From: an uncultured Porphyromonadaceae bacterium
GTDB taxonomy: Bacteria; Bacteroidota; Bacteroidia; Bacteroidales; Muribaculaceae
Direction: 5' to 3'
Assembly (NCBI GenBank): GCA_947649495.1
Contig: CANSRU010000016.1
Span: 1 to 54,768, forward strand
Length of the DNA stretch: 54,768 bases
Both the position numbers and the translations under genes were made by a program. The notes beneath the pieces were generated by a model that was not told where the DNA came from, did not search any database, and saw only the letters and a list, made by a program, of their open reading frames with translations. Shown piece after piece: positions 44,096 to 52,796 of this stretch; the stretch's first letter is position 1; each line of letters starts with the position of its first letter.

Positions 44096-46315
44096 TTACT
44101 GCTTTTCTATAAGAATGGTGGATGTGCGCCAGTTGGCTGCGGCATCAAGCACTTTTGTAAGTTCGGACCAGTTGGCAGCCGGTTCGATTTTGTGGTTGTA
44201 TTTCTTGATGGTTCTTATCACAAGCGTAGAGCCGTCGATGTCGGCGGTTGAACTGAACGAGCCTGCTGCGTTTTCAACGTTTTGTGTCAGTGACGCGAGA
44301 GATTTCTGCGAAACCTTGTAGCCATCGGGTATGCGCAGATTTATAACGGTTTCGAACAGCCGCGGCGAATCCATGTGGATGTCGTCTGTGCGTATGCGGT
44401 CGGATGGAAACACTTCGGTCTGCGGGCTCATAAGCCGGCCAACTGATACCAGAAGGTTGCGCCCGGCGCGTTTCACCAGTCCATCCATGGTATAGTCGAT
44501 GGTGTAGTCGAGCCATGCCGAGTCGGGGTCTATGCCTATGTTGTCTATACGGTAATTCTTGAATTGGGCCGGTTCTGTTTCATGATAATCCTTTATTTCC
44601 TCCTTTATGGCGGCAAGTTGTTCCTGGCGGCCGTCGCTGTAGCGTTCCTGCCGCTCGGCTGTTTTCTTTTTGTTCTCTTTCAGCGCTATGGATTGGCCGT
44701 AGCGGTTGAGGTAACGCAGATATCCATCCACGAGATTCTCATCAGTGAGCAGGTGGATCATAACGTTCTTGCGTGTGCCGCTGTTGAGCTCGCGCCGGGA
44801 TATGTTGAGTTGCGTTCCGTCGATGTCGGCTGTGATTGCCGATATGCTTCTATTGTCATCGGGAGTGCTGGTGGGCAGATTGAACTGCAGGGGTGAGCCG
44901 TCGTCGTCCTTTTTCTTTTTGGGTGCGCGGCGTGCGGCCTGATTCTCCTGATAGGCCGCCGGAATCTCGCCCGGAGCCGTGAGCCCTGACACCGGGAAGT
45001 AGTAGCGGTCGAGCGATTTGATGTGCACACCCCAATGTATGTTGTCGCGCTGTATGGCCTGGTCGAGCGGTTGCCATTTGTCGGTGCTCATTATTATCAT
45101 CTCGGCATCGTCAATACCAATCATTTTTAGGAACATGCGGTAGTAGTAGACGAAATCGCCACGGTAATAGCGGTAACCGTTGGTGCTGTAGCTGAGCACA
45201 AGCAGATTGTAGAGATAGTCGGCGGCCTGTTGCGGCGTGATCTCGCCCTTCTTGAGCATTTTCTTAAGGTTCCCTGCCACTTTTTTGCCCCCATTGAGAT
45301 GCCCGGTGAGTGTGGCGAAGAATGAGTTGTTGTACATCACATTCTCCTGCTGTTTCCAGGCATCGTCCTGAATTTTGAGCGGGTCGGGATTGACCTGTAT
45401 GCCGTCTTTCTTCGCACTCTCGGGGGTGGGTTCCTGCTTGTTGCGGCGATTGTAGACTGCTATGAACGCATAGGGCGACTGGCGTTTCCGGTTGTACCAT
45501 AGCCGCGGAGTGCGTGGAGCAATATCGGTCATGTGGGCATCGACCACATAATCTTTCTCTTGGTTCTGGCTGTAAGTGAATTCAGGCGCGCCGTTCATGG
45601 TGCGTATCTGCGAGGTGAGTTTGTCGTCGAGCTCGAGGTGGACCTGATAGTCGAGTATGGGATACTCGTCGCGGAAATATATCTCGATTGGGTCGAGGTG
45701 GGCGTTTTTAAGTTTGGATTGAGAATAATAGAACACATCGATTTTGTCGCCGATTTCGAGTCCGGGCACGGCGAGTTTCTGTTTAGTCTCTTTCTCTTTT
45801 TTCCCTTCCTTGACGTTGACAAACTCATCGGTTTCTATCTCTACAATACGTCCGTCAGGTTTGATAACCCGCACACCGAGCACATATTTCACATCCTCCT
45901 TATAGTAGGCCCAGAAGTTAAGATAGTTGCCGGTGTTCTCGCGTGTGGTAAGCTCGAATTCCGAAAATTTTTCAAGTGCGGCCTTGTCGTTGATTTGGAT
46001 AAGACGACGGTAAATGTCGGTGGCATGAATCTGTGGTGTGGTCTTTATGGGCGATGTGAGAATGTTTGACAGCATGGCCACGTTGAAGGCGATACCTGTC
46101 TTTTTCTTGGCATTGATACCGCGGTATGCGGCAAGCACAACGGCCGATTCTCCGGCATATTCGGGTGGCGCTGCCTTTACATTGAATGCCGGCAGCTCCA
46201 TGCCCCAGACTTCAGCACGTACTGTGTCGGCGAACTGACGATATTTCTGGGCATCGTCGGCAAAGGCCGACAGACATATACCCAGCATGATGAAAAGTGA
46301 GAAGATACGGTTCAT
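44096..46315 (-). CDS. DUF3857-type secreted protein with degenerate transglutaminase fold
   Basis: 739 residues with a signal peptide (MNRIFSLFIMLGICLSAFA). The N-terminal half follows the DUF3857 pattern (VLGVRVIKPDGRIVEIETD, GLEIGDKIDVFYYSQS, YPILDYQVHLEL). The middle, AADYLYNLLVLSYSTNGYRY and then RGDFVYYYRMFLKMIGI, lines up with the YGDCKGMALLLATLLRHQG region of the next gene, but phenylalanine 388 stands where the catalytic cysteine should be. The aspartate position also differs (about 441), while a histidine (427, in NIHWGV) is kept. It therefore looks like an inactive transglutaminase-like protein. The C-terminal part is beta-rich. It follows its active-looking neighbour by 22 bp in one operon, ending at 44041-44070. 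Confidence 0.83.
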   Translation of the reverse strand: MNRIFSLFIMLGICLSAFADDAQKYRQFADTVRAEVWGMELPAFNVKAAPPEYAGESAVVLAAYRGINAKKKTGIAFNVAMLSNILTSPIKTTPQIHATDIYRRLIQINDKAALEKFSEFELTTRENTGNYLNFWAYYKEDVKYVLGVRVIKPDGRIVEIETDEFVNVKEGKKEKETKQKLAVPGLEIGDKIDVFYYSQSKLKNAHLDPIEIYFRDEYPILDYQVHLELDDKLTSQIRTMNGAPEFTYSQNQEKDYVVDAHMTDIAPRTPRLWYNRKRQSPYAFIAVYNRRNKQEPTPESAKKDGIQVNPDPLKIQDDAWKQQENVMYNNSFFATLTGHLNGGKKVAGNLKKMLKKGEITPQQAADYLYNLLVLSYSTNGYRYYRGDFVYYYRMFLKMIGIDDAEMIIMSTDKWQPLDQAIQRDNIHWGVHIKSLDRYYFPVSGLTAPGEIPAAYQENQAARRAPKKKKDDDGSPLQFNLPTSTPDDNRSISAITADIDGTQLNISRRELNSGTRKNVMIHLLTDENLVDGYLRYLNRYGQSIALKENKKKTAERQERYSDGRQEQLAAIKEEIKDYHETEPAQFKNYRIDNIGIDPDSAWLDYTIDYTMDGLVKRAGRNLLVSVGRLMSPQTEVFPSDRIRTDDIHMDSPRLFETVINLRIPDGYKVSQKSLASLTQNVENAAGSFSSTADIDGSTLVIRTIKKYNHKIEPAANWSELTKVLDAAANWRTSTILIEKQ

Positions 46316-46337
46316 AGATATGTGGTATATTGGTTTG

Positions 46338-48173
46338 TTATCGGGTTGGTGTGATTTCTATCTGGCGGTTGCATGCATCGTTCCATTTTGCCAGGGTGTC
46401 GTTCCATGCGGGAATGTCGTCGAGGCGGATGCGGGGGGTATCGATGGTCATGGTCTTTGTCATTCTGACCGTACCGTCGTATTGCTCGAATGTGCATTGC
46501 ATGGTGCCCTGTGGAGTGGTGATTGCGAAATTCTCGGGCAGATATGTTACGTTGTATCCGACCGGGAGCACAACGGTGGTGCTCCGGGTGATGACGGAGG
46601 GGAAGGGGAGCATGTAGTCGGCAGTGCGTTTGTAGGTGTCTATGCGCGATGAGCATGGATCGCCCGAGGTGTTGAGGTCGAGATACAGAGTGCCGTCGGA
46701 TTCTGTCACGGCCTGTCTGTTGGAAATGTCAGCCGATACGGTGGCGGAGGTCCCATTGGCTGCTGACTCATTGAGCTTAATGTGGTCGGTGTCGATTGCC
46801 ACGCGCGATGAGGGTACGAGCATCAGCGCGAGAGCCTCGGCCTGTCGGTTTTTTTTGACGCCATGATAGCTGCGGAGCGCCGATTCCATCATATCGCCGG
46901 TGAATGTGCGCGTGGCGTGACCAATCAGCCGGCCATCGAGCAGCATATATGTATAGGTGAGGTTGTCGGTGGATTGCTCAGGCGTGGTGCCGGGGATGCG
47001 TTCGATGCTGAAGGAATCGCCGTTGTGCACGAACGCGTCTTTTCCGGCTATGGAGTATGGAATGTGACTCCAGGGGGTGTGCTGGGTTGTCGGGTCGAGG
47101 AACAGCGGTGGCTGTCCGGAACGACGCACAACGCATATCATGTGGTTTGCTGCGGCGAGTGATGGAATTTCGGCTATGTCAAACGGGATGTCGCTTGTGC
47201 CTACAGATGCAATGTCGGCATCAAATCCCTGATGGCGCAGAAGAGTGGCAAGCAGCAGTGCCATTCCCTTGCAGTCGCCGTAGCGCTTGCGCAACACTTC
47301 GGCCGGGGCATCAGGCCTATGTCCGGCCTCGCCCTCCTCGTAAGCTATGTAGCGGATGTTCTGCTGCACCCAGCGGAATGTGTCGGCCAATCGTTGTTGC
47401 TCAGAGGGATTGTCGTTGTTGACAATCTGAGCGATTAGAGTCTCAGTATCGGGTATTGCAGTGTCGGTGTGGCTAATATCGTGCTCCCACCGGTAGAGTG
47501 CATCGACGTCGGGAAACCATCCCTTTATCAATATGCACGGTGAGTCCAGAAACGGAGCCGGTGCGGATTCGTCGTCGCACAGCGCGGGGAGTGAAGTTAT
47601 GGTGTAGGTGACTGTGCGGGAGCCATCGGGCATTGTCCGGTCGGCGCGGGCAATGCTTCCGTCGGCCGGCATGTTGAGGTCTATCAGTTCAATGCGCGAT
47701 AATTGTGCGGGGATGTCTATCTGCAGTGTTTTCGAAGCTATCGGGTAAGGTTCCTGCAGGAATATTTTCGCGAAAAATGCGGCATCGGTGAATGTGCGGC
47801 GGAATTCTGTAGTGGCTTTCTTACCTTTTGCCTCAAGGTTAATCTCGTAGTAGCATATCCGGCTGTCGTCGTGAAATATTCCGTCGGCCGAGGCATTGCG
47901 GTACTGAGCCTTCCCCTTGCCCGAAGCGCCGTCGAGGCGGATGCGGTCGGAATAGAACATCTGGGAGCGCAGCCACTGTCCGTGGCGTGTGGCCTCGAAT
48001 GTGTGTTTCTGCCGGTTCTTCACTATGAAGTTTCCCGCCTCGGGGACGAAAGTGTAGCTTTCAGTTCCATCTTTTATCACGATATTGTCGTCGACGGTGG
48101 CGGCAAATATCTGGCAGGACGTGATAAGAAAGATTAATGCAAGTAGCTGTCTCATAGCGATTGGTTTTGACAT
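46338..48173 (-). CDS. DUF3857 / transglutaminase-like secreted protein
   Basis: 611 residues. The ATG at 48155 would give the cleaner signal peptide (MRQLLALIFLITSCQIFA); both starts are possible. The N-terminal region (about 30-245) is a DUF3857-like beta domain. The transglutaminase-like core shows a full triad: cysteine 301 in RYGDCKGMALLL, histidine 344 in AANHMICVV and aspartate 360 in LFLDPTT. Such enzymes act as cysteine proteases, amidases or cross-linkers on peptides in the periplasm; no substrate is known. A C-terminal beta domain follows. It is the first gene of a two-gene operon. A G9 tract lies 82 bp upstream on its strand (48256-48264). Confidence 0.87.
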   Translation of the reverse strand: MSKPIAMRQLLALIFLITSCQIFAATVDDNIVIKDGTESYTFVPEAGNFIVKNRQKHTFEATRHGQWLRSQMFYSDRIRLDGASGKGKAQYRNASADGIFHDDSRICYYEINLEAKGKKATTEFRRTFTDAAFFAKIFLQEPYPIASKTLQIDIPAQLSRIELIDLNMPADGSIARADRTMPDGSRTVTYTITSLPALCDDESAPAPFLDSPCILIKGWFPDVDALYRWEHDISHTDTAIPDTETLIAQIVNNDNPSEQQRLADTFRWVQQNIRYIAYEEGEAGHRPDAPAEVLRKRYGDCKGMALLLATLLRHQGFDADIASVGTSDIPFDIAEIPSLAAANHMICVVRRSGQPPLFLDPTTQHTPWSHIPYSIAGKDAFVHNGDSFSIERIPGTTPEQSTDNLTYTYMLLDGRLIGHATRTFTGDMMESALRSYHGVKKNRQAEALALMLVPSSRVAIDTDHIKLNESAANGTSATVSADISNRQAVTESDGTLYLDLNTSGDPCSSRIDTYKRTADYMLPFPSVITRSTTVVLPVGYNVTYLPENFAITTPQGTMQCTFEQYDGTVRMTKTMTIDTPRIRLDDIPAWNDTLAKWNDACNRQIEITPTR

Positions 48174-48255
48174 GAGTAGTTACATGCAAAGAAAGCGCAA
48201 AATAAGCTTACGTGCGCTGAAACTATTTTAAGAAATTCAGTGATGGTGCAGATTA

Positions 48256-48264
48256 CCCCCCCCC
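48256..48264. repeat. C9/G9 homopolymer tract upstream of the DUF3857 operon
   Basis: Nine C on the plus strand. On the minus strand the order is AT-rich block, G9, TAA, then TGCACC and TGAATT, resembling the setting of the 37546-37555 tract. It lies between the Crp/Fnr stop and the start of the transglutaminase gene. Confidence 0.9.
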
Positions 48265-48279
48265 GATAGTTAAATATAG

Positions 48280-48849
48280 TTAATCATCTCCTGCCGTTAT
48301 CTCCCGGCGCAGGCGGCTGAGATACTGAGGTGTAATCATGAGGTAAGATGCGAGGTCCTGTAGAGGAACTGTGTTTATTATATCCTTGCTCTTGGCCAAT
48401 AGTTGAAGGTAACGTTCTTTGGGTGAAAAACGGTATAAGTCGAGATACCGGTTGTAGAGTGTCTGGAACAGTGCGTCGGAAATAGCTGCGTGAAATTGCA
48501 TGGGACTCTCGGCCAGAAAATTCTTGAATTTGTCTATGGGTACGAGCAGAACCTCACTTCGGGTTCCTGCAATGATGGATACGGCTGACGGAGTGTCGGC
48601 CACGCTGCTGTGGAACAGGGTTACAAATTCGCCCGCGAACGCGAATCCGACTATTATGCCGGAGCCGGAAGTATCGGTGGTGGCATAATTGAAGTAGCCT
48701 GACATCACGAGCCCGATGTGGCGGCAGGGCTTACCTTCGTGCGCAAAATATTCGCCACGCTGGAAAGTGTAAGGAGTTCCATCGCGGCGGCAGAACTCAT
48801 AGAGGGTGTTGAGTTCGAGGTCGTTGTAGAAGGTGTTGAAACGGTTCAT
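48280..48849 (-). CDS. Crp/Fnr-family transcriptional regulator
   Basis: 189 residues, short for the family. The cyclic-nucleotide-binding-like beta roll spans about 25-120 (YTFQRGEYFAHEGKPCRHIGLVMSGYF, with GFAFAGEFVTLFHS for the phosphate-binding turn). The usual RxA pair that binds cAMP is not present, so cAMP is unlikely to be the ligand. The C-terminal winged helix is compact: PKERYLQLLAKSKD, then PLQDLASYLMITPQYLSRLRREI as the recognition helix. There are no FNR-type cysteines. Its ATG overlaps the dnaE stop by 4 bp, so it is probably translated with dnaE. The target is unknown; the tract-bearing promoter just downstream is a candidate. Confidence 0.87.
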   Translation of the reverse strand: MNRFNTFYNDLELNTLYEFCRRDGTPYTFQRGEYFAHEGKPCRHIGLVMSGYFNYATTDTSGSGIIVGFAFAGEFVTLFHSSVADTPSAVSIIAGTRSEVLLVPIDKFKNFLAESPMQFHAAISDALFQTLYNRYLDLYRFSPKERYLQLLAKSKDIINTVPLQDLASYLMITPQYLSRLRREITAGDD

Positions 48850-51800
48850 GTGCGTTCTACGGTGAACTCTACTTCGAGGTTCTCGAGTTTTTCGACAAGC
48901 TCTTTGTTAACAGGGATGCGCACCGATGTATCGAGATTGACATGGCGGTTGGTTGCCGGGTCTGTGACACGGAAGCGCAGATTGCCCATTTCGGTGCTTG
49001 CCGATCTGGCATGTTCCACGAGAACTCCGTGTAGGGCTTCGTTAAGTTTGTCGGCGGCTACATGTATCGTTATGCCGCTCACAAGCTGTCCTTTAAGTTC
49101 GCTGAGCAGACGTATTGATGTGATCTTGAAGCGGATGTCGGAATTCTGGAAGCGACGGCCGTAGACACCCCGTATGAACAGGGGTGTGCCGGGTACGCCA
49201 TAGTTGTGGAAGTTGATGTAGTCCTGTCCGAACAGCATGAATTCAGCCGAGCCGGTGTAGTCCTGAATCTTCAGGATGCCATAGTTGCCACCGTTCTTGG
49301 CCGGACGCGAAGTGAAGTCGAGCACCATGCCGCCGAGAGCCAGTTCCACACCCTCTACCGGTTCACGTTCGGCATACGATTTGAGGGTGGTGGTGCCGAA
49401 CCGTAGTTCCATGAAATAGGGGTCGAGCGGATTGGCTGAGTGGTATGTGCCTACAATCTCGCGCTCTTTTTCGAGACGTACGGCATCGACCCACCGTAAG
49501 CCTGGTATCACTTGGGGCCTGCCGGCAGTGGACATTGCGGCATCGTCGTCGCCAAACAGCGACATGGCGCTGTTCATCTGGTCGGCCTGATATAGCTGCC
49601 CGTAACGCAGGAGCGATTCGGAGAATGTTTCACCCTTGTTGTTGGTCTCGAAGAAATCCTCGCGTTGAATGGCCGAGCTGAAGCAGTCGAATGCTCCGGC
49701 CATTGCCAGGGTGTCAATAATCCGGCGGTTGAGTACGGAGGGATTCACGCGCTCCACGAAGTCGTAGACCGATTCGAAGGCGCCACCTTTGTTGCGTGCG
49801 GCAAGAATTTCGGACACAACGTTCTCGCCGATTCCTTTAAGCGCTGCAAGTCCGAAACGGATGTCGCCTTTGGCGTTGACACCGAATTCGGCAAACGATT
49901 CGTTGACGTCGGGACCTTTTACGGGTATGTGCATTTTCTTGCACTCGTCGATGAAGCCTGACAGTTTTTCTATATCCGAACGGTTGCGCGAGAGTACAGC
50001 AGCCATGTATTCGGCGGGGTAGTTGGCTTTGAGGTATGCGGTCTGGAATGCTACCCACGAGTAGCATGTGGCGTGGCTCTTGTTGAATGCGTAAGAGGCA
50101 AATTTCTCCCAGTCGGCCCATATCTTGTCGAGTACCTTGGGGTCGTGGCCATTCTTCTGACCGCCTTCGAGGAACAGGGCTTTCAGCTCGTTCATCTTCT
50201 CGATCATCTTCTTACCCATGGCTTTGCGCAAAGTGTCGCTCTGTCCGCGGGTGAAGTTGGCCAGCAATCGCGAAAGTAGCATGACCTGTTCCTGATATAC
50301 GGTCACTCCGTAAGTGTCCTTGAGATATTTCTCCATCACCGGAATGTCGTAGACTATCGGTGCTCGGCCATGTTTGCGGGCGATGAAATCGGGTATATAG
50401 TCCATTGGGCCGGGACGGTAGAGGGCGTTCATGGCTATGAGGTCCTCGAATGTCGATGGCTGCAGCTCGCGGAGATATTTCTGCATGCCGGCCGACTCAA
50501 ACTGGAATGTGCCGGCGGTCCGGCCCTCGCAGTAGAGTTGATATGTCTTGGGGTCGTCAATCGGTATGGTGTCCATGTCGATATCTATGCCCCGTGTGCG
50601 CTTGATGTTGGCTACAGCCTCTTTTATTATGGACAATGTCTTGAGGCCGAGGAAGTCCATCTTTATAAGTCCGGTCTCCTCGATTACGCGACCTTCGTAT
50701 TGGGTGACGATTATTTTCTCCTTGGAGTCGGAAGCCTTGTCGACGGCGGTGCTCACGGGCACCCAGTCGGTGATGTCGTCGCGGCATATTATCACACCGC
50801 AGGCATGGACACCGGTGTTTCGCACTGTGCCTTCAAGAGCCTTGGCGAATTTCAGCGTCTCCACTATAAGGTCGTTGGACGAGGTGAGCTCGGGCTTGAA
50901 CTCAGGCACATAGTTGTAGCAATTGTCGAGGGTGGGTTTCAGTTCTTTTCCACCTACTGTGGGCATGCGTTTGGGGATGAGCTTGGTCAGTCGGTCGCTC
51001 TCGCTGAGCGGCAACTGTTCGATGCGGGCCACATCCTTGATGGCCGATTTTGCAGCCATTGTGCCGTAAGTGATTATGTGTGCCACCTTCTCCTCACCAT
51101 ATTTATCGTTGACATACCGCAGCACGTCGGCTCGCCCGTCGTCGTCGAAGTCAATGTCAATATCGGGTAGCGATATACGGTCGGGGTTTAGGAAACGTTC
51201 GAACAGAAGGTCGTATTTCACAGGGTCAATCTGGGTAATGCCAAGACAGTAGGCTACGCAGCTGCCGGCGGCCGAGCCACGTCCCGGGCCTACGCTTACG
51301 CCCAGTTGCTGACGTGCGGCGTTTATGAAATCCTGCACAATCAGGAAGTAGCCGGGGAAGCCCATGGTCTTCATTATGTGCAGCTCGAATTTTATGCGTT
51401 CCTTCAGTTCGTCCGACAGTGGGTCGCCATATCGCCGTGTCGCACCCTCGTATGCGAGTTTGGAAAGATAGTCGGCCTCGAATTTTATGCGGTATAGTTT
51501 GTCGTAACCTCCCAGTTTCTTTATCTTTTCTTCGGCATCTTCCTGCGATAGCACAACATTGCCGTTCTCATCGCGAGTAAATTCGTCGAACAGCTCCTGC
51601 TCCGATATCCGGGCCCGGTATTCCTCTTCGGTGCCGAAGTCGGCCGGAATCTCGAAGTTAGGCATGATCGGGCCATGGTCAATGGAATAGTGCTCCACCT
51701 TGCCGGCTATCTCCACAGTGTTTTCGAGCGCTTCCGGAATGTCGGAGAATATGGCGTTCATCTCGGCTTGGGTCTTCAGCCATTCCTGTTTGGTGTAGCG

Positions 51801-52634
51801 CATGCGCGAAGGGTCGTTGAGGTTGCTGTTAGTGCTCACGCATATCAGTCGGTCGTGGGCTTCGGCATCTTCCTCGTTGACAAAGTGGCAGTCGTTGGTG
51901 CATATCAGCTTCACACCGAGTTTTTGTGCTATGCGTATCAGTTCGGGGTTGACACGCTTCTGTTCCTCATATACATCGCGGTTGCCACTGGGAGCGTTGG
52001 TGGCGTGTCGCTGAAGTTCGAGGTAGTAATCCTCGCCAAATGTGTCCTTCCACCATTGTACCTGCCGTTCGGCCTCTTCAATCTGTCCGGAGCGGATCAG
52101 TCGTGGAATCTCGCCACCGAGACATGCCGAGGCCACTATCAATCCCTCGCGGTGGGCGGCCAGTTCCTTTTTGTCGGTTCGCGGGTGCATGTAGAATCCC
52201 TCGGTCCAGGCTTTGGACACGAGTTTTATCAGGTTCTTGTATCCCTGCTTGTTTTTGGCGAGCACCACAAGGTGGCGTCCGGTATCGCGCTTGTCGGTCT
52301 GCTCGTGGAGTGATTGATTGGCCACATACATCTCACAGCCTATTATGAGCCTGAAATCCTTTGACTTCAATCGGTCAATCCACCCCTGAATCTTTGCGGC
52401 TTTCGCTTCATCGCCCTCTTTCTGAGCCTTTTCAAGTTTCTTCTTGTAGCCTTTGAGTGCACCGCCGTTCACGTAATTATATATTTCTTTAACGCCAAAC
52501 ATGTTGCCGTGGTCGGTAATCGCTATGCCGGGCATTCCGTCGGCCAGCGCTTTGTCGACCAATGCTGATACGGAGGCTTGTCCGTCGAGAAGTGAATATT
52601 GTGTGTGTACGTGCAGGTGTACGAATGGGGTCAT
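48846..52634 (-). CDS. dnaE: DNA polymerase III alpha subunit
   Basis: 1262 residues, the replicative polymerase of the DnaE1 type. Order: PHP domain (HLHVHTQYSLLDGQASV at the start), polymerase palm and fingers with VGPGRGSAAGSCVAYCLGITQ and LPDIDIDFDDDGRADVL, which carries catalytic aspartates, a helix-hairpin-helix region near residue 950 (LAALKGIGENVVSEILAAR), and an OB-fold near 1110-1170 (LALGGMVLDFTSRPAKNGGN). The end is somewhat longer than in E. coli. It has a good promoter at 52673-52680 and is followed by an overlapping Crp/Fnr gene, an unusual companion. Confidence 0.98.
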   Translation of the reverse strand: MTPFVHLHVHTQYSLLDGQASVSALVDKALADGMPGIAITDHGNMFGVKEIYNYVNGGALKGYKKKLEKAQKEGDEAKAAKIQGWIDRLKSKDFRLIIGCEMYVANQSLHEQTDKRDTGRHLVVLAKNKQGYKNLIKLVSKAWTEGFYMHPRTDKKELAAHREGLIVASACLGGEIPRLIRSGQIEEAERQVQWWKDTFGEDYYLELQRHATNAPSGNRDVYEEQKRVNPELIRIAQKLGVKLICTNDCHFVNEEDAEAHDRLICVSTNSNLNDPSRMRYTKQEWLKTQAEMNAIFSDIPEALENTVEIAGKVEHYSIDHGPIMPNFEIPADFGTEEEYRARISEQELFDEFTRDENGNVVLSQEDAEEKIKKLGGYDKLYRIKFEADYLSKLAYEGATRRYGDPLSDELKERIKFELHIMKTMGFPGYFLIVQDFINAARQQLGVSVGPGRGSAAGSCVAYCLGITQIDPVKYDLLFERFLNPDRISLPDIDIDFDDDGRADVLRYVNDKYGEEKVAHIITYGTMAAKSAIKDVARIEQLPLSESDRLTKLIPKRMPTVGGKELKPTLDNCYNYVPEFKPELTSSNDLIVETLKFAKALEGTVRNTGVHACGVIICRDDITDWVPVSTAVDKASDSKEKIIVTQYEGRVIEETGLIKMDFLGLKTLSIIKEAVANIKRTRGIDIDMDTIPIDDPKTYQLYCEGRTAGTFQFESAGMQKYLRELQPSTFEDLIAMNALYRPGPMDYIPDFIARKHGRAPIVYDIPVMEKYLKDTYGVTVYQEQVMLLSRLLANFTRGQSDTLRKAMGKKMIEKMNELKALFLEGGQKNGHDPKVLDKIWADWEKFASYAFNKSHATCYSWVAFQTAYLKANYPAEYMAAVLSRNRSDIEKLSGFIDECKKMHIPVKGPDVNESFAEFGVNAKGDIRFGLAALKGIGENVVSEILAARNKGGAFESVYDFVERVNPSVLNRRIIDTLAMAGAFDCFSSAIQREDFFETNNKGETFSESLLRYGQLYQADQMNSAMSLFGDDDAAMSTAGRPQVIPGLRWVDAVRLEKEREIVGTYHSANPLDPYFMELRFGTTTLKSYAEREPVEGVELALGGMVLDFTSRPAKNGGNYGILKIQDYTGSAEFMLFGQDYINFHNYGVPGTPLFIRGVYGRRFQNSDIRFKITSIRLLSELKGQLVSGITIHVAADKLNEALHGVLVEHARSASTEMGNLRFRVTDPATNRHVNLDTSVRIPVNKELVEKLENLEVEFTVERT

Positions 52635-52672
52635 GTGAGTGGGCTGTATTGATTGTGAAATGTTAAGTCGTG

Positions 52673-52680
52673 TAAAGTTA
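52673..52680 (-). promoter_or_regulatory. promoter of dnaE
   Basis: TAACTTTA on the minus strand, one base from consensus, with TTTG (52702-52705) 21 bp upstream. The leader is about 35 nt. Confidence 0.55.
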
Positions 52681-52733
52681 CGAATAAGTATGGAGCAATG
52701 CCAAATTTATATGTGTGTAATTATTGTTAAACA

Positions 52734-52767
52734 GGAAGTGGCGCCTCTTGATGGTGGCGCCACTTCC
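52734..52767 (-). terminator. terminator after creD
   Basis: GGAAGTGGCGCC (52734-52745) pairs perfectly with 52756-52767 around a 10-nt loop; TGTTTAA follows on the minus strand. It is 30 nt after the creD stop. Confidence 0.75.
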
Positions 52768-52796
52768 GTGTTGTTGTATCGGGATTTTGCTGTTTT

